Source of the DNA: Desulforhopalus singaporensis
GTDB lineage: Bacteria; Desulfobacterota; Desulfobulbia; Desulfobulbales; Desulfocapsaceae
Assembly: GCF_900104445.1 (NCBI RefSeq)
Contig: NZ_FNJI01000021.1
Location: forward strand, 1-64,000
Direction of reading: 5' to 3'
DNA: 64,000 bases
The first letter of the stretch is position 1. Each line of letters opens with the position of its first letter. A program made the translations under genes and the position numbers. The notes below the pieces were generated by a model. It was not told the origin of the DNA and made no database searches. It was given only the letters and a program-made list of their open reading frames with translations. Shown piece after piece: positions 1 through 8,421 of the stretch.

Positions 1-285
1 CTTGGCGAAGAAGGCCGCTGCCTTTTTTAATATCTCTCGCTCCATCTTCAATTGCTTATTTTCTTTGCGAAGGCGCCTGAGTTCTGCTTGCATCGCTGTC
101 ATGTTGCCTGATGATGTGAGATCACCTGTTGGTTGCTCAGCTTCTTTCTTCCATCTACCAAGCAGGTTTGCATTTATTCCGAGATTCCTGGCTGCTTCGG
201 CAATGGAATAGCCTTGTTCGGTGATGAGCTTGACCGCCTCATCTTTGAATTCCTCGCTATAGTTTCGTCTGGTTCTTTTGCTCAT
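1..285 (-). CDS. IS3-family transposase OrfA, partial (runs off window edge)
   Basis: The minus strand reads 95 codons from an ATG at 285 to the first base without a stop. It starts MSKRTRRNYSEEFKDEAVKL and continues with a helix-turn-helix (EQGYSIAEAARNLGI, LLGRWKKE) and a basic coiled coil ending in EREILKKAAAFFAK. That is the standard layout of the IS3-family OrfA DNA-binding subunit, which is normally joined to the DDE OrfB by a -1 frameshift; OrfB would lie outside the window. The start has a GGGAGG ribosome binding site. The AT-rich bases at about 300-350 may contain one end of the element, but the inverted repeat cannot be fixed without the other end. Confidence 0.9.
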   Translation of the reverse strand, partial: MSKRTRRNYSEEFKDEAVKLITEQGYSIAEAARNLGINANLLGRWKKEAEQPTGDLTSSGNMTAMQAELRRLRKENKQLKMEREILKKAAAFFAK

Positions 286-376
286 GGATAACCTCCCTTA
301 AGAATTGATATTTCACTCTTAAGAAAGTGTCCATTAAATTCCTACCACATCACGTGTCTACTGATTAACGTTCGTA

Positions 377-497
377 TTAATATAATGTTGCCTCGCTGAT
401 ACCTTCCTCTTTGGCCAATTGGCTGATCGACCGGTTGTACGGTGGCATCATCTTTTCCAGCACCGCCTCTTTCCGTTTTGGTGAATATCTTATGCAT
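377..497 (-). pseudogene. Transposase OrfA remnant (helix-turn-helix fragment)
   Basis: One minus-strand frame reads RYSPKRKEAVLEKMMPPYNR followed by SISQLAKEEGISEATLY and then a stop. This is the N-terminal HTH segment of a common transposase OrfA type. No ATG is in frame: the nearest one lies one base out of frame, and the protein stops where the Trp-rich continuation is expected. It is a decayed fragment unrelated in sequence to the OrfA next to it, so at least two different elements have left debris here. Confidence 0.65.
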
Positions 498-648
498 GAA
501 CCTCCTGCCCCCTCTTGTAACGGGTTTCAGTTCATGCAGCAACTTCCCTGACACTGGGGGGTAGGTAAAATGTGGATATTTAATATATTAACCAGGAACA
601 TAATTGCCGAACATAGATGCCAAACTTATGCATTTTTCATGCACCTCG

Positions 649-1044
649 TACTACCAGTATAACGCGGACAATCTCCTTGTCACCGTTGAAGACTCTGAGG
701 GTTATGTAACCGGCTACGGCTATGACACCATCGGCCGCATGGTGTACAAGCAAGAAGAACAATTACCCCATCAAGGTAAAGGCCATGGCCAAGGCGACGG
801 GAAACATCAAGGCAAGCATAAAAACATGGCGAAAAAGGTGAAGAGTACCGACTATATCTATGACGGCCTGGAAGTCCTCCAGGAGATCACCGGTTCCGGG
901 AGCCAGAAGGTCTCCACCTATCACCGTGCCGTGGGCAGGATTGTCAGCCGCCAGGACTACACCACAGGCGATTCAGGTCAGCACCATATCAATCGGCCCA
1001 GGGGGCAAAGACTTTATTACGCCTACGACGGCCTCGCTATTTTT
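649..1044 (+). pseudogene. Rhs/YD-repeat protein fragment
   Basis: Within a 239-codon open frame (604-1323), the part from about 649 to 1044 carries YD-repeat signatures: YQYNADNLLVTVEDSEGYVT, GYGYDTIGRMVYK, TDYIYDGLEVLQEI and RLYYAYDGL. These belong to the Rhs shell of large secreted or surface proteins. The expected continuation after YYAYDGL (the conserved DxxGS core boundary) is lost, and the remaining ~90 codons are not Rhs-like. No large Rhs gene lies upstream, so this is an orphan scrap, probably rearranged with the insertion-sequence debris beside it. Confidence 0.7.
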
Positions 1045-1498
1045 CAGGATATGCTGGCTACAATAACCGCAATATACTCCATTGGTGAGTTGGGTGTTGT
1101 CGTAGGAATTGCCAAGCATAGTTCTTCGACATTTTATGTTGCGTCTTTTGGGTCAGAAATGCTTGTTCTGTGTTTGTTTTCTGTGCAAAATTTTTGCTTG
1201 ACTCGTTGCTCAATGAAGAGTTGTCCGGTGCAACGCCGGACTGGAATTTTACGTATCTGTTACCTCCCCAGGATATCAAGCAGAAATACTGTAGAAAAAA
1301 AGTTTAAATCCCTTCCTTCCTGACTGATCTTTCTCTCCGGTTTTCTCATTTATCGTATTACCGATAAAATTTCAGGTTGACAACTTGGTTCAACCAATGA
1401 ACTATGTGGTTTAAACGTGCATATGAACGTATCACGCAGTGGGAGTAGAGTGTCTTGTGCTGTGATGCGTTGAATATGGTAACCATTGGAGAGTATAG
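1045..1498. other. Intergenic region after Rhs fragment
   Basis: About 450 bases without a supportable gene. The open frames here look random on both strands. The last 150 bases hold a TTGACA hexamer (1377-1382) and two inverted repeats, listed separately, that probably control the downstream persulfide reductase gene. Confidence 0.6.
1349..1397 (+). promoter_or_regulatory. Two inverted repeats and a -35-like hexamer upstream of the persulfide reductase
   Basis: TTTATCG (1349-1355) is repeated inverted as CGATAAA (1362-1368) with a 6-base spacer. TTGGTTCAACCAA (1385-1397) is a perfect odd-centred palindrome right behind a TTGACA hexamer (1377-1382). Both lie 100-150 bases before the gene at 1499, as expected for operators of a redox- or sulfur-responsive repressor. 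No regulator gene is adjacent, so the regulator is unknown. Confidence 0.4.
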
Positions 1499-3196
1499 AT
1501 GAAAACAATGAAAATAGTTGTTGTCGGCGGCTCCGCTGCCGGTGCGAAGGCAGCGGCCAAGGCCCGCCGCCTTGATCAGTCGGCCCAGATCACCATAATC
1601 CAGAAAGATCCCGATCTTTCCATGGCCAGTTGCGGCTATCCATATTATGTCGGGGGAACTTTCGACAATCGGAACGCGCTTCTGGCAACACCAACCGGTG
1701 TGGTACGAGATCCCGGCTTTTTCCAGAAAACCAAAGATATTAAAGCGTTGGTCCAGACAGAATGTGTGGCGGTCAATCGGGAAGCCAGGCAGGTTGAATG
1801 CAGGGACCTGCAGAGCGGTGAAAAATTCTTTGTGGAATATGACAAGCTGATACTCTGCATGGGGGGCAAACCGAAAAGAATTCCCGTACCGGGAACTGAG
1901 CTAGAAGGCGTCACCCACCTGTTGTCCATGGCGGATACCGATTATCTCCACCGGGCCGCCTCCTCCAAAGAGGTGCAGCATGCGGTAGTCATTGGCGGTG
2001 GGTTGATCGGCGTTGAGGCCTGTGAAGCTTTGGTGAGCCGCGGGATAAAGGTAACTCTTGTCGAGATGGAGAGTCAGATCCTGACGATGCTCGACTGGCA
2101 GATGGCAAAGCTGGTGGAAAACCATATGAAATCCAAAGGGGTCGATGTCAGGGTCGGAACCAGGCTCGAGACGTTGACCGGAGAGGGCGGCAGGCTCTCT
2201 TCCGTCACGCTGGGAGACGGCACCGTCATCCCCTGTGAACTGGCAGTTCTGGCAACCGGGGTTGAGCCGATAACCGAACCCGCAGCAGGGGCGGGGCTTG
2301 CAATCGGTGAGCTTGGCGGCATCGCGGTAAACGAGTATATGCAGACCTCCGATGAGCATATATATGCGGCGGGAGACTGTGTGGAGTGTGTCAACATGAT
2401 CACCGGAAACAAGGTCCTGGCGCCGATGGGGGATCTGGCTAACCTGCAGGGAAGAGTGGCCGGGGAGAATGTTGCCATGGGCAACAGCGTGACTTTTTCC
2501 GGCACGACCCAGACCGCGATCTGTAAAGTCTTCGATTTTGGCGCAGGCGTTACCGGACTCACCGAAAAACAGGCGAAAAAAGCATCAGTTGCCGCCTATG
2601 AGACGGTGGTCAACGCAAGCCCTGACAAGCCGGGATTCATGGGCGCGGGTCTTTTGATCAGCAAAATGGTGGTGAATAGTGACAATGACAAAATTCTCGG
2701 TTGCCAATGTGTCGGCAGCGGGGACGTCAGCAGACAGCTTGCGACCATGGCGATGGCGGTGAGGGCGGGGATGACGGTAACCGATCTGGCCACCGCGGAT
2801 CTGCCGTACGCTCCCCCCTATTCCCTGGCAATCGATCACAGTATCGCCACCGCCCATATTATGGGCAATAAGCTCAAGGGCAGATTCAAGTCGATATCCG
2901 CAGAAGAGGTCTGGCAGAGGATCCAGGACGGCAACCCTCCTTTCTTTCTCGACGGCAGGGGGCCTGATGAATATGAGGTACTTCGTCTCGGGATAGGGGA
3001 AAAGTATATTCCTCTTGGTATGCTGAGAAACAAGCTCGATGAGCTTCCCCGGGACAAGGGTGCCGAAATTGTATGTTTTTGCAAGATTTCACTCAGGGGG
3101 TATGAAACGGCGCTTATCCTGGAAGCGAACGGGTGGACCAACGTAAAGGTTATGGAGGGTGGAATAATGGCCTGGCCATTTGCCCGGGAAGCGTAA
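1499..3196 (+). CDS. NADH-dependent persulfide / CoA-disulfide reductase with C-terminal rhodanese domain
   Basis: A 565-residue FAD/NAD(P)H disulfide oxidoreductase. The N-terminal FAD fold has VVVGGSAAGAKAAAKAR. The single redox cysteine is Cys45 in SMASCGYPYYVGG, the signature of the CoA-disulfide reductase group. The NADH-binding motif is VVIGGGLIGVEACEAL and the FAD motif is IYAAGDC. From about residue 460 a rhodanese domain follows, with catalytic loop CKISLRG (Cys528). Size and domain order match the Npsr-type enzymes of sulfur-reducing bacteria, which reduce CoA persulfide or polysulfide with NADH. The start is set by GGAGAG just before the ATG. A cytoplasmic role in zero-valent sulfur handling fits; the exact substrate is inferred. 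Confidence 0.9.
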   Translation: MKTMKIVVVGGSAAGAKAAAKARRLDQSAQITIIQKDPDLSMASCGYPYYVGGTFDNRNALLATPTGVVRDPGFFQKTKDIKALVQTECVAVNREARQVECRDLQSGEKFFVEYDKLILCMGGKPKRIPVPGTELEGVTHLLSMADTDYLHRAASSKEVQHAVVIGGGLIGVEACEALVSRGIKVTLVEMESQILTMLDWQMAKLVENHMKSKGVDVRVGTRLETLTGEGGRLSSVTLGDGTVIPCELAVLATGVEPITEPAAGAGLAIGELGGIAVNEYMQTSDEHIYAAGDCVECVNMITGNKVLAPMGDLANLQGRVAGENVAMGNSVTFSGTTQTAICKVFDFGAGVTGLTEKQAKKASVAAYETVVNASPDKPGFMGAGLLISKMVVNSDNDKILGCQCVGSGDVSRQLATMAMAVRAGMTVTDLATADLPYAPPYSLAIDHSIATAHIMGNKLKGRFKSISAEEVWQRIQDGNPPFFLDGRGPDEYEVLRLGIGEKYIPLGMLRNKLDELPRDKGAEIVCFCKISLRGYETALILEANGWTNVKVMEGGIMAWPFAREA

Positions 3197-3253
3197 CGAT
3201 CGGCCCGGGGATTATCATCCTTTTTCCTTGGAAAAACCAATGTACGAAGTCGC

Positions 3254-3314
3254 AAAAGGTTCCATCTCTGCTCTTGGAGGAGCCTTTTGCTGGTTTTTCA
3301 GCAAATTTTTTTGA
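3254..3314 (+). terminator. Probable terminator hairpins after the persulfide reductase
   Basis: AAAAGGTTCC (3254-3263) pairs with GGAGCCTTTT (3279-3288) with one G-U pair. A small GCTG/CAGC hairpin (3289-3302) follows, then a run of T. It lies between two co-directional genes that do not look like one operon. Confidence 0.55.
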
Positions 3315-3389
3315 TAGGGTGTCTCTGAGTGGTAGTGTATCTTGCTGGGTACGGACGGTAAATTGTTCTTTCAGCTTGAGGAGGAGGGT

Positions 3390-4817
3390 ATGTATATCGA
3401 CGGTAGTTGGATTGAGGCAGCGGGAAGAAAGAGTTTTCCTTCAATAAACCCTGCATCCGGGCAGCAGCTGGGGACCGTTGCCGACGGCGGCGAAACCGAC
3501 GCCGTGCATGCGGTCGATGCGGCCGACAGGGCTTTTGTCTCCTGGAGCAGGACGACCGCGTACCAGCGGGCGGATTTTCTGTATAGAGCTTATTCGATCA
3601 TGATGGCAGAGCTGGAAAGCCTTGCGTCGGTGATGGTTGAAGAACAGGGGAAACCGCTGCGCGCGGCGAGAAATGAAGTGAAATACGCGGCGGATTTTCT
3701 GCTCTGGTTTGCCGAGGAGGCCAAGAGGGTTTACGGCCGCACCATTCCCTCCGCCAGGCCTGACCAGAGGTTTATCGTCGATCGTCGGCCGATAGGCGTT
3801 GTGGGTGCCATAACCCCCTGGAACTATCCGATTTCCATGATCACCCGTAAGGTCGCACCAGCCGTAGCCGCCGGTTGTACGGTGGTGGTGAAACCGGCGG
3901 AGGCCACTCCCCTGTGCGCCCAGGCGGTTTTCAGGGTGTTTGCAAAGGCCGGCTTTCCGGCAGGCGTGGTCAACCTGGTGACGGCGCTGGACCCGGAGCC
4001 GGTCGGCAAGGTTCTGGTCGAAGACAGCCGTGTCAAGAAAATCACCTTTACCGGATCGACCGAGGTGGGCAGGCGTCTGTACAGCAGGGCCGCCCTCGGG
4101 ATAAAACGGGTTTCCCTGGAGCTGGGCGGACATGCACCCTTTATTGTCTGCGGCGATGCGGACCCAGTTCACGCCGCCAAGGGGTTGGTTTTGGTCAAGT
4201 ATCTCAACACCGGGCAGGCATGTATCAGCCCCAACAGGATCTACGTTCAGCAAGAGATGATCGGGCCGTTTGTCGCCGAACTTGAAAAACGGGTCGGCTC
4301 CATGCGGGCTGGGTCAGGGTTTGACGAAGGAGTTAGCATCGGGCCTCTGGTCAATGAAAAGGCCCTTGAAAAAGTTAAAAGCCAGGTCGATGACGCGGTT
4401 GCCAAAGGAGCTTCTGTGATCTGTGGCGGCAGCCGTATCATGGAAAAGGGGCTGGATCGGGGGTTTTTCTACGCCCCGACCGTGTTGCTGAACGTTACTG
4501 CTGAAATGAAGATCTACTCGGAGGAGACATTTGGTCCTGTCGCGCCGGTAATAGTGTATGACAAAGAAGAAGATCTCCTTGAAATGGCAAACGATACCAG
4601 CTACGGTCTTGCCGCCTACGTATATACCAATAACCTGAAAAAGGCGTTTGCGATGTTTGAGGGGCTGCGTTTTGGGATTATCGGCATAAACGATATAAAT
4701 CCGACATCGGCAGCGGCTCCTTTTGGTGGAATGAAAGAAAGCGGTGTAGGGCGTGAAGGAGCCATGGAAGGCATAGAAGAGTATCTGGAGACGAAGCTGG
4801 GTGGTTTCTCAATCTGA
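3390..4817 (+). CDS. NAD(P)-dependent aldehyde dehydrogenase, succinate-semialdehyde dehydrogenase-like
   Basis: A 475-residue ALDH-superfamily enzyme. It shows the cofactor segment ITPWNYPISM and the conserved KPAEATP stretch. The general base is Glu244 in VSLELGGHAPF and the catalytic thiol is Cys278 in NTGQACISPNR. The C-terminal motifs EETFGPVAPV and GGMKESGVGREG are also present. The NTGQACISPNR and KPAEATPLC contexts are typical of the GabD/succinate-semialdehyde branch, but substrate cannot be read from sequence alone. The ATG at 3390 is chosen over an upstream in-frame codon because it sits behind GAGGAGG. It is monocistronic as far as seen. An oxidative role on a small aldehyde in the cytoplasm is inferred. 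Confidence 0.88.
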   Translation: MYIDGSWIEAAGRKSFPSINPASGQQLGTVADGGETDAVHAVDAADRAFVSWSRTTAYQRADFLYRAYSIMMAELESLASVMVEEQGKPLRAARNEVKYAADFLLWFAEEAKRVYGRTIPSARPDQRFIVDRRPIGVVGAITPWNYPISMITRKVAPAVAAGCTVVVKPAEATPLCAQAVFRVFAKAGFPAGVVNLVTALDPEPVGKVLVEDSRVKKITFTGSTEVGRRLYSRAALGIKRVSLELGGHAPFIVCGDADPVHAAKGLVLVKYLNTGQACISPNRIYVQQEMIGPFVAELEKRVGSMRAGSGFDEGVSIGPLVNEKALEKVKSQVDDAVAKGASVICGGSRIMEKGLDRGFFYAPTVLLNVTAEMKIYSEETFGPVAPVIVYDKEEDLLEMANDTSYGLAAYVYTNNLKKAFAMFEGLRFGIIGINDINPTSAAAPFGGMKESGVGREGAMEGIEEYLETKLGGFSI

Positions 4818-5007
4818 CAGTTTTCTCTTCCCGACGAAAGGCCTGCCGTTTGTCTGGGGCTTGGGGGCAAGGAGTATCTGGACAATTTGGGCGAGATCCT
4901 CGACCTGTCGTGAATCCGGGTGAGTGGCCGGATAAAATGTGCGGCATGGACCGGGATGCTCCATGCGGCCACGGTTCTTTAGAAAAGTTGCGCCCGCAGG
5001 CTCTTGG

Positions 5008-5700
5008 CTACGCGGATCTGTTTTTCAACCGGTGGTAGAGGCGGGCGAGTTTGGCCGGGGAAACACCCGCCATATACCCGAGTACCACCAGCTGGTTTAT
5101 CAGCGTGGTCCTGACGAGACCGAGCCTTTGCCAGCGGCGGTGAGAGGTTATCGCTTTTTCCGGAACTATTTTTATCTTGCCGTATTCTCTTATTTTCCTG
5201 ACAAAAATAAAATCTTCCATGATCTCGGTCTGCGGAAATCCGCCGGCCCGGAAAAATCTTGTCCTGGTGGTAAACAGTGCCTGGTCCCCGTATGGAAGCT
5301 GGAGCCAGCGCGAGCGGAGGTTGGCAGCCCCGGCGATAACAGCAAGTCCTGGGGCCGTCGTCGCAAAGGCCAGGGAAAAAGCGCCGAGCGCGATGGCGGG
5401 ATCGGCGAGGGTCCGCTCTACCAGGGATTGAAAGTCTTCCGGCAGCAGGGTGTCGGCGTGGAGAAAAAGCAGCAAGGGCGAGGTCGCCTCCAGGGCTCCG
5501 CGATTCATCTGCTGCCCCCTGCCGGGCGGGCCGGTGATTACTTTTACTCCGGCGTCACTGCTGATTGCCACGCTTCTGTCGCTGCTGCCGCCGTCCGATA
5601 CAATGACCTCAACGCCGCTTTTTCCAAGCGAGGCAAGGGTGGTGGGAAGATATTCCTGCTCATTGAGGGTGGGAATAATAACGGATAGTGTTGTTTTCAC
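5008..5700 (-). CDS. Family 2 glycosyltransferase, TIGR04283 type (selenodomain-associated transferase 2)
   Basis: A 230-residue GT-A glycosyltransferase that begins LSVIIPTLNEQEYLP, with VIVSDGGSSDRS for nucleotide-sugar binding and LFLHADTLLP as the DxD-like metal site. YGDQALFTTR and the C-terminal GYMAGVSPAKLARLYH are characteristic of the TIGR04283 family. The start is taken as GTG at 5700 because its GTGA overlaps the stop of the upstream TIGR04282 gene, giving translational coupling. The two families commonly occur together; related pairs are implicated in arsenosugar or selenium-linked chemistry, but the product is unknown. It is the last gene of the minus-strand operon starting at the YnjB-like gene. 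Confidence 0.88.
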   Translation of the reverse strand: MKTTLSVIIPTLNEQEYLPTTLASLGKSGVEVIVSDGGSSDRSVAISSDAGVKVITGPPGRGQQMNRGALEATSPLLLFLHADTLLPEDFQSLVERTLADPAIALGAFSLAFATTAPGLAVIAGAANLRSRWLQLPYGDQALFTTRTRFFRAGGFPQTEIMEDFIFVRKIREYGKIKIVPEKAITSHRRWQRLGLVRTTLINQLVVLGYMAGVSPAKLARLYHRLKNRSA

Positions 5701-6344
5701 AGCAGTCCCTGTTGGCGGGCAAAGTCGAGGTCGCCTGTTGTGTCGACGTCCCGGAGCATTTCCAGGGAACAGATGGCAAACCCTGCCCGGACAAGTCTTT
5801 CGGTGGTGCGCGCGTATAGCTCTCCGGTTGACCACTTCATATCTGCAAAGAGCAGGGGGTAGAGCGCGTCTTTGTCGTGGGCGCAAAACCCCAGGAGGTA
5901 GTAGCCGCCATCGGCGGCAGGTCCTATAACCACAGTGTTGTTTTCTACTTTTCCAAGGGCCTCCAGTAGGATAGCGTGGGTGACTGCGGGGATGTCCGAG
6001 CCGACGAGCACGGCACATTCTGCACCGGATTGAAAGCTTGCTTCAAAGCCGTATTGCATCTTCCGGCCAAGGTCATGGCCCTGCTGCCTGATGAACAGAT
6101 GAGGGCCGAGCCACTTGCGCATCCTGCGTTCACTTCCACCGCTGAAATGGATTGCCGGCGGGAGCTGGAGCCGCGATCTGCATTTTGCTGCCTCGGCGAC
6201 GATTCTCTCGGTCATCCGCTGTTGCAGTTGTGCTGCCTGTCGCTTGCCAATTGCCGGAATAAGCCGTGTTTTGGTGGTGCCGGGTTCGGGATAGCGGGTG
6301 AATATGATCAGCTGTGCTTTTTTCTTATGATCAGAGCAGGTCAT
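5697..6344 (-). CDS. TIGR04282/DUF2064 family nucleotidyl- or glycosyl-transferase (selenodomain-associated transferase 1)
   Basis: A 215-residue protein with IIFTRYPEPGTTKTRL (the conserved phosphate-binding N-terminus of DUF2064), CAVLVGSDIPAVT (the GSDxP metal site) and VVIGPAADGGYYLLG. These mark the MobA/CofC-like nucleotidyltransferase-fold family TIGR04282. The ATG overlaps the stop of the upstream phosphotransferase by ATGA, and the gene overlaps the TIGR04283 gene downstream. Such pairs are thought to build a modified small molecule. The presence of an importer and a kinase-like gene in the same operon suggests processing of an imported compound, which is inference. Confidence 0.88.
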   Translation of the reverse strand: MTCSDHKKKAQLIIFTRYPEPGTTKTRLIPAIGKRQAAQLQQRMTERIVAEAAKCRSRLQLPPAIHFSGGSERRMRKWLGPHLFIRQQGHDLGRKMQYGFEASFQSGAECAVLVGSDIPAVTHAILLEALGKVENNTVVIGPAADGGYYLLGFCAHDKDALYPLLFADMKWSTGELYARTTERLVRAGFAICSLEMLRDVDTTGDLDFARQQGLL

Positions 6345-7390
6345 GACGGCGATGAAATAAACGGATCAAACAAGCTTTTTATAAAATCAAGCTGCATATA
6401 CTCCTGCAGTTTTTGCCAGGTCGTCTCGTTGCGGATTCCTGCAAAGCCGGTCTGGTAAGCGGCCCAGGCCATGGCCGACCAGGAAATGCCGCGCAGGTAG
6501 ACAAAGGGGTCCTTGAGTTTCATCCGGTCCTCGAGGCTGTCCCGGAGGTGGGGGCACCCAATATGATTTTTGTACTGCTTTATAAACTCCCTGCGGTCTG
6601 TCGCTGTCATCCGGTAATCGCTTTTCCACAGGGTGGTAAGGGCAGAGCAGAAGTGGCACAGGTCGGTTGACGGGTCGCCCCATCTCGCCATCTCCCAGTC
6701 GATCAGGTGGGTGGTGCGTCGCTTGCGGTTGACGATGAAGTTATTCGAGTTGACTTCACTGTTGACGATACAGAAAAACGGTGCCCGGTGGAAATAGGAC
6801 TCCTTTTTCCTGGCTGTGTCTGCCCAGTCGAGAACCTCTTTGAGATAACTGCTGATGGAGTCGTCGGCAAGCGGCGAGTTACAGTAATCATCAACAAGCC
6901 GGGCGCACTCTTTAAAAATGAGCGTAAGCGGTCGGTCTTCCCTGATAAGGTGATTGTGTCGATCGGTAATTTCCAGGCTGTGGATGGCAGCGAAGGTCCT
7001 TGCCGCGCCCAACAGGTCGAGATTATAGTCAAGATGGGCGCCTTCGAGAAACTCCATGATACCAATCCCCCTGTCGATGATCTCGCGGCTGTCGTCTACG
7101 TGGTAAGGCTTTGGTGTCACCCCGCTTTTCTCAAGGAGCCTGAGGGTGTTGAATTCGTACACGATCTGGTCGTCCCTGCCTATCTGGGTGCCCATATTGA
7201 TCCTGAAGACCAGTTTGGTGGTTGCTGTTGTAACGAGATAGTTGAGGTTGTATTCACCTCTTGCAAGGGGGATGACCTCTGCCTCGCGGCCCCCCAGCCC
7301 CTCCACGTGGGACATATCCTGTGTCTTCAGGTAGCGGGCGACTTCTGTCTGGTACCGCTGGAAGGGGTCGGATGGGGATCGGGGGTGCAT
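6341..7390 (-). CDS. APH/choline-kinase-fold phosphotransferase with altered catalytic loop
   Basis: About 349 residues in the aminoglycoside phosphotransferase/choline kinase fold: GEYNLNYLV (glycine-rich loop), TKLVFRINMG (ATP-binding Lys), then CIVNSEVNSNNFIV where HGDxxxxN is expected, and HLIDWEMARWGDPSTDL as the metal-binding DxE segment. The canonical His-Gly-Asp of the catalytic loop is Asn-Ser-Glu here. The ATG at 7390 is preferred; a TTG at 7402 is possible. It lies 14 bases after the importer ATPase and overlaps the TIGR04282 gene. A role in phosphorylating the transported solute (choline, thiamine or a sugar alcohol) is inferred. Confidence 0.8.
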   Translation of the reverse strand: MHPRSPSDPFQRYQTEVARYLKTQDMSHVEGLGGREAEVIPLARGEYNLNYLVTTATTKLVFRINMGTQIGRDDQIVYEFNTLRLLEKSGVTPKPYHVDDSREIIDRGIGIMEFLEGAHLDYNLDLLGAARTFAAIHSLEITDRHNHLIREDRPLTLIFKECARLVDDYCNSPLADDSISSYLKEVLDWADTARKKESYFHRAPFFCIVNSEVNSNNFIVNRKRRTTHLIDWEMARWGDPSTDLCHFCSALTTLWKSDYRMTATDRREFIKQYKNHIGCPHLRDSLEDRMKLKDPFVYLRGISWSAMAWAAYQTGFAGIRNETTWQKLQEYMQLDFIKSLFDPFISSPS

Positions 7391-7404
7391 GTTGATTGCC
7401 AAGA

Positions 7405-8421
7405 TCAGAAGAAGTGAATGTTTTCCGGATCAATGGTGAGCCAGACCCGGTCGCCCCGGCGACAGCCGGTGCGGGTGGTCAGTACCGTCAGCTGCTCTGC
7501 TCCCAGTGTAACCGTAACCCGCGTCAGGGCCCCTTCAAAACTGACCGAGGTGACAGTTGCGGCGATGGAGTTGTCTTCTCTTGTAAGAGAAATTGTAATG
7601 TCTTCAGGTCGTACGACGCCGCTTGCCCTGTCCTGGTTGCGGTGGACAAGCGGCAGTTTCAGCGCGTTCCAGCAGAACATGTTTCTCCTGACAGCACCCG
7701 TGAGAAAATTGGTGTTGCCGAAAAAACCTGCCACTTCGGCGGTTGCGGGCCGGTAGAACAGCTGGTGGGGTGTTCCTGCCTGTTGAACCCTGCCGTCAAG
7801 CAGGACGCCGATCCTGTCACTGATGGTGAGCGCTTCCGCCTGGTCGTGGGTGACAAACAGCATTGTTATGTTTGTCTTGCGCTGGACCTTTTTTATCAGA
7901 TCGCGCATCTTCAGGCGCAGCCCGGGGTCGAGGCTGCTCAAGGGTTCGTCGAGAAGCAGTAGCGACGGGGCGAGCACCAGCCCCCTTGCAAGGGCCACCC
8001 GCTGCTGCTGTCCGCCGCTGAGCTGGTGGACCTTGCGCCGCTCAAATCCCTCCAGCTCCATGAGTTTGAGCACATCTGCAATTTTTTCCTGGATCTTTTT
8101 TTGCTCCATTCCGGCCATTTTAAGGCCGAAGGCGATATTCTGGAAAACGTTGAGAAAGGGAAAAAGCAGGGGCTTCTGGAAAATGAGCACGGTGTCCCGC
8201 TTGTCCGCACTGGTAACCGTGACTTCCCGGCCGTTTATAAATATCTGTCCTTGATCGGGAAAGTGCAGCCCGGCAATGGTCTTTAAAAGCGATGTCTTGC
8301 CGACTCCGCTCGGCCCGACAAGAGAAAAAAATTCGCCGTCGTCAACCGTGAGGTTGAGGCCTGTTACTATGGTCTCCGTTCTGTACCTGATCGTCAGGTC
8401 GCGTAATTCGAGCTTTCCCAT
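7405..8421 (-). CDS. ABC transporter ATP-binding protein, YnjD-like
   Basis: A 338-residue importer ATPase with Walker A GPSGVGKTSL, Q-loop FQKPLLFPFLN, signature LSGGQQQRVALARGL, Walker B LLLLDEPLSSLD and the H-loop FVTHDQAEAL. A C-terminal TOBE-like regulatory domain (about residues 240-338, containing VVRPEDITISL) follows. Its start overlaps the stop of the upstream permease (TGATG). It energises the permease pair encoded just upstream at the inner membrane. Confidence 0.93.
   Translation of the reverse strand: MGKLELRDLTIRYRTETIVTGLNLTVDDGEFFSLVGPSGVGKTSLLKTIAGLHFPDQGQIFINGREVTVTSADKRDTVLIFQKPLLFPFLNVFQNIAFGLKMAGMEQKKIQEKIADVLKLMELEGFERRKVHQLSGGQQQRVALARGLVLAPSLLLLDEPLSSLDPGLRLKMRDLIKKVQRKTNITMLFVTHDQAEALTISDRIGVLLDGRVQQAGTPHQLFYRPATAEVAGFFGNTNFLTGAVRRNMFCWNALKLPLVHRNQDRASGVVRPEDITISLTREDNSIAATVTSVSFEGALTRVTVTLGAEQLTVLTTRTGCRRGDRVWLTIDPENIHFF

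Noticed and set aside
5976-6458. Long plus-strand frames over the transferase genes, and similar antisense frames elsewhere
   Set aside because: They are shadows of confidently assigned minus-strand genes in GC-rich sequence and lack ribosome binding sites.
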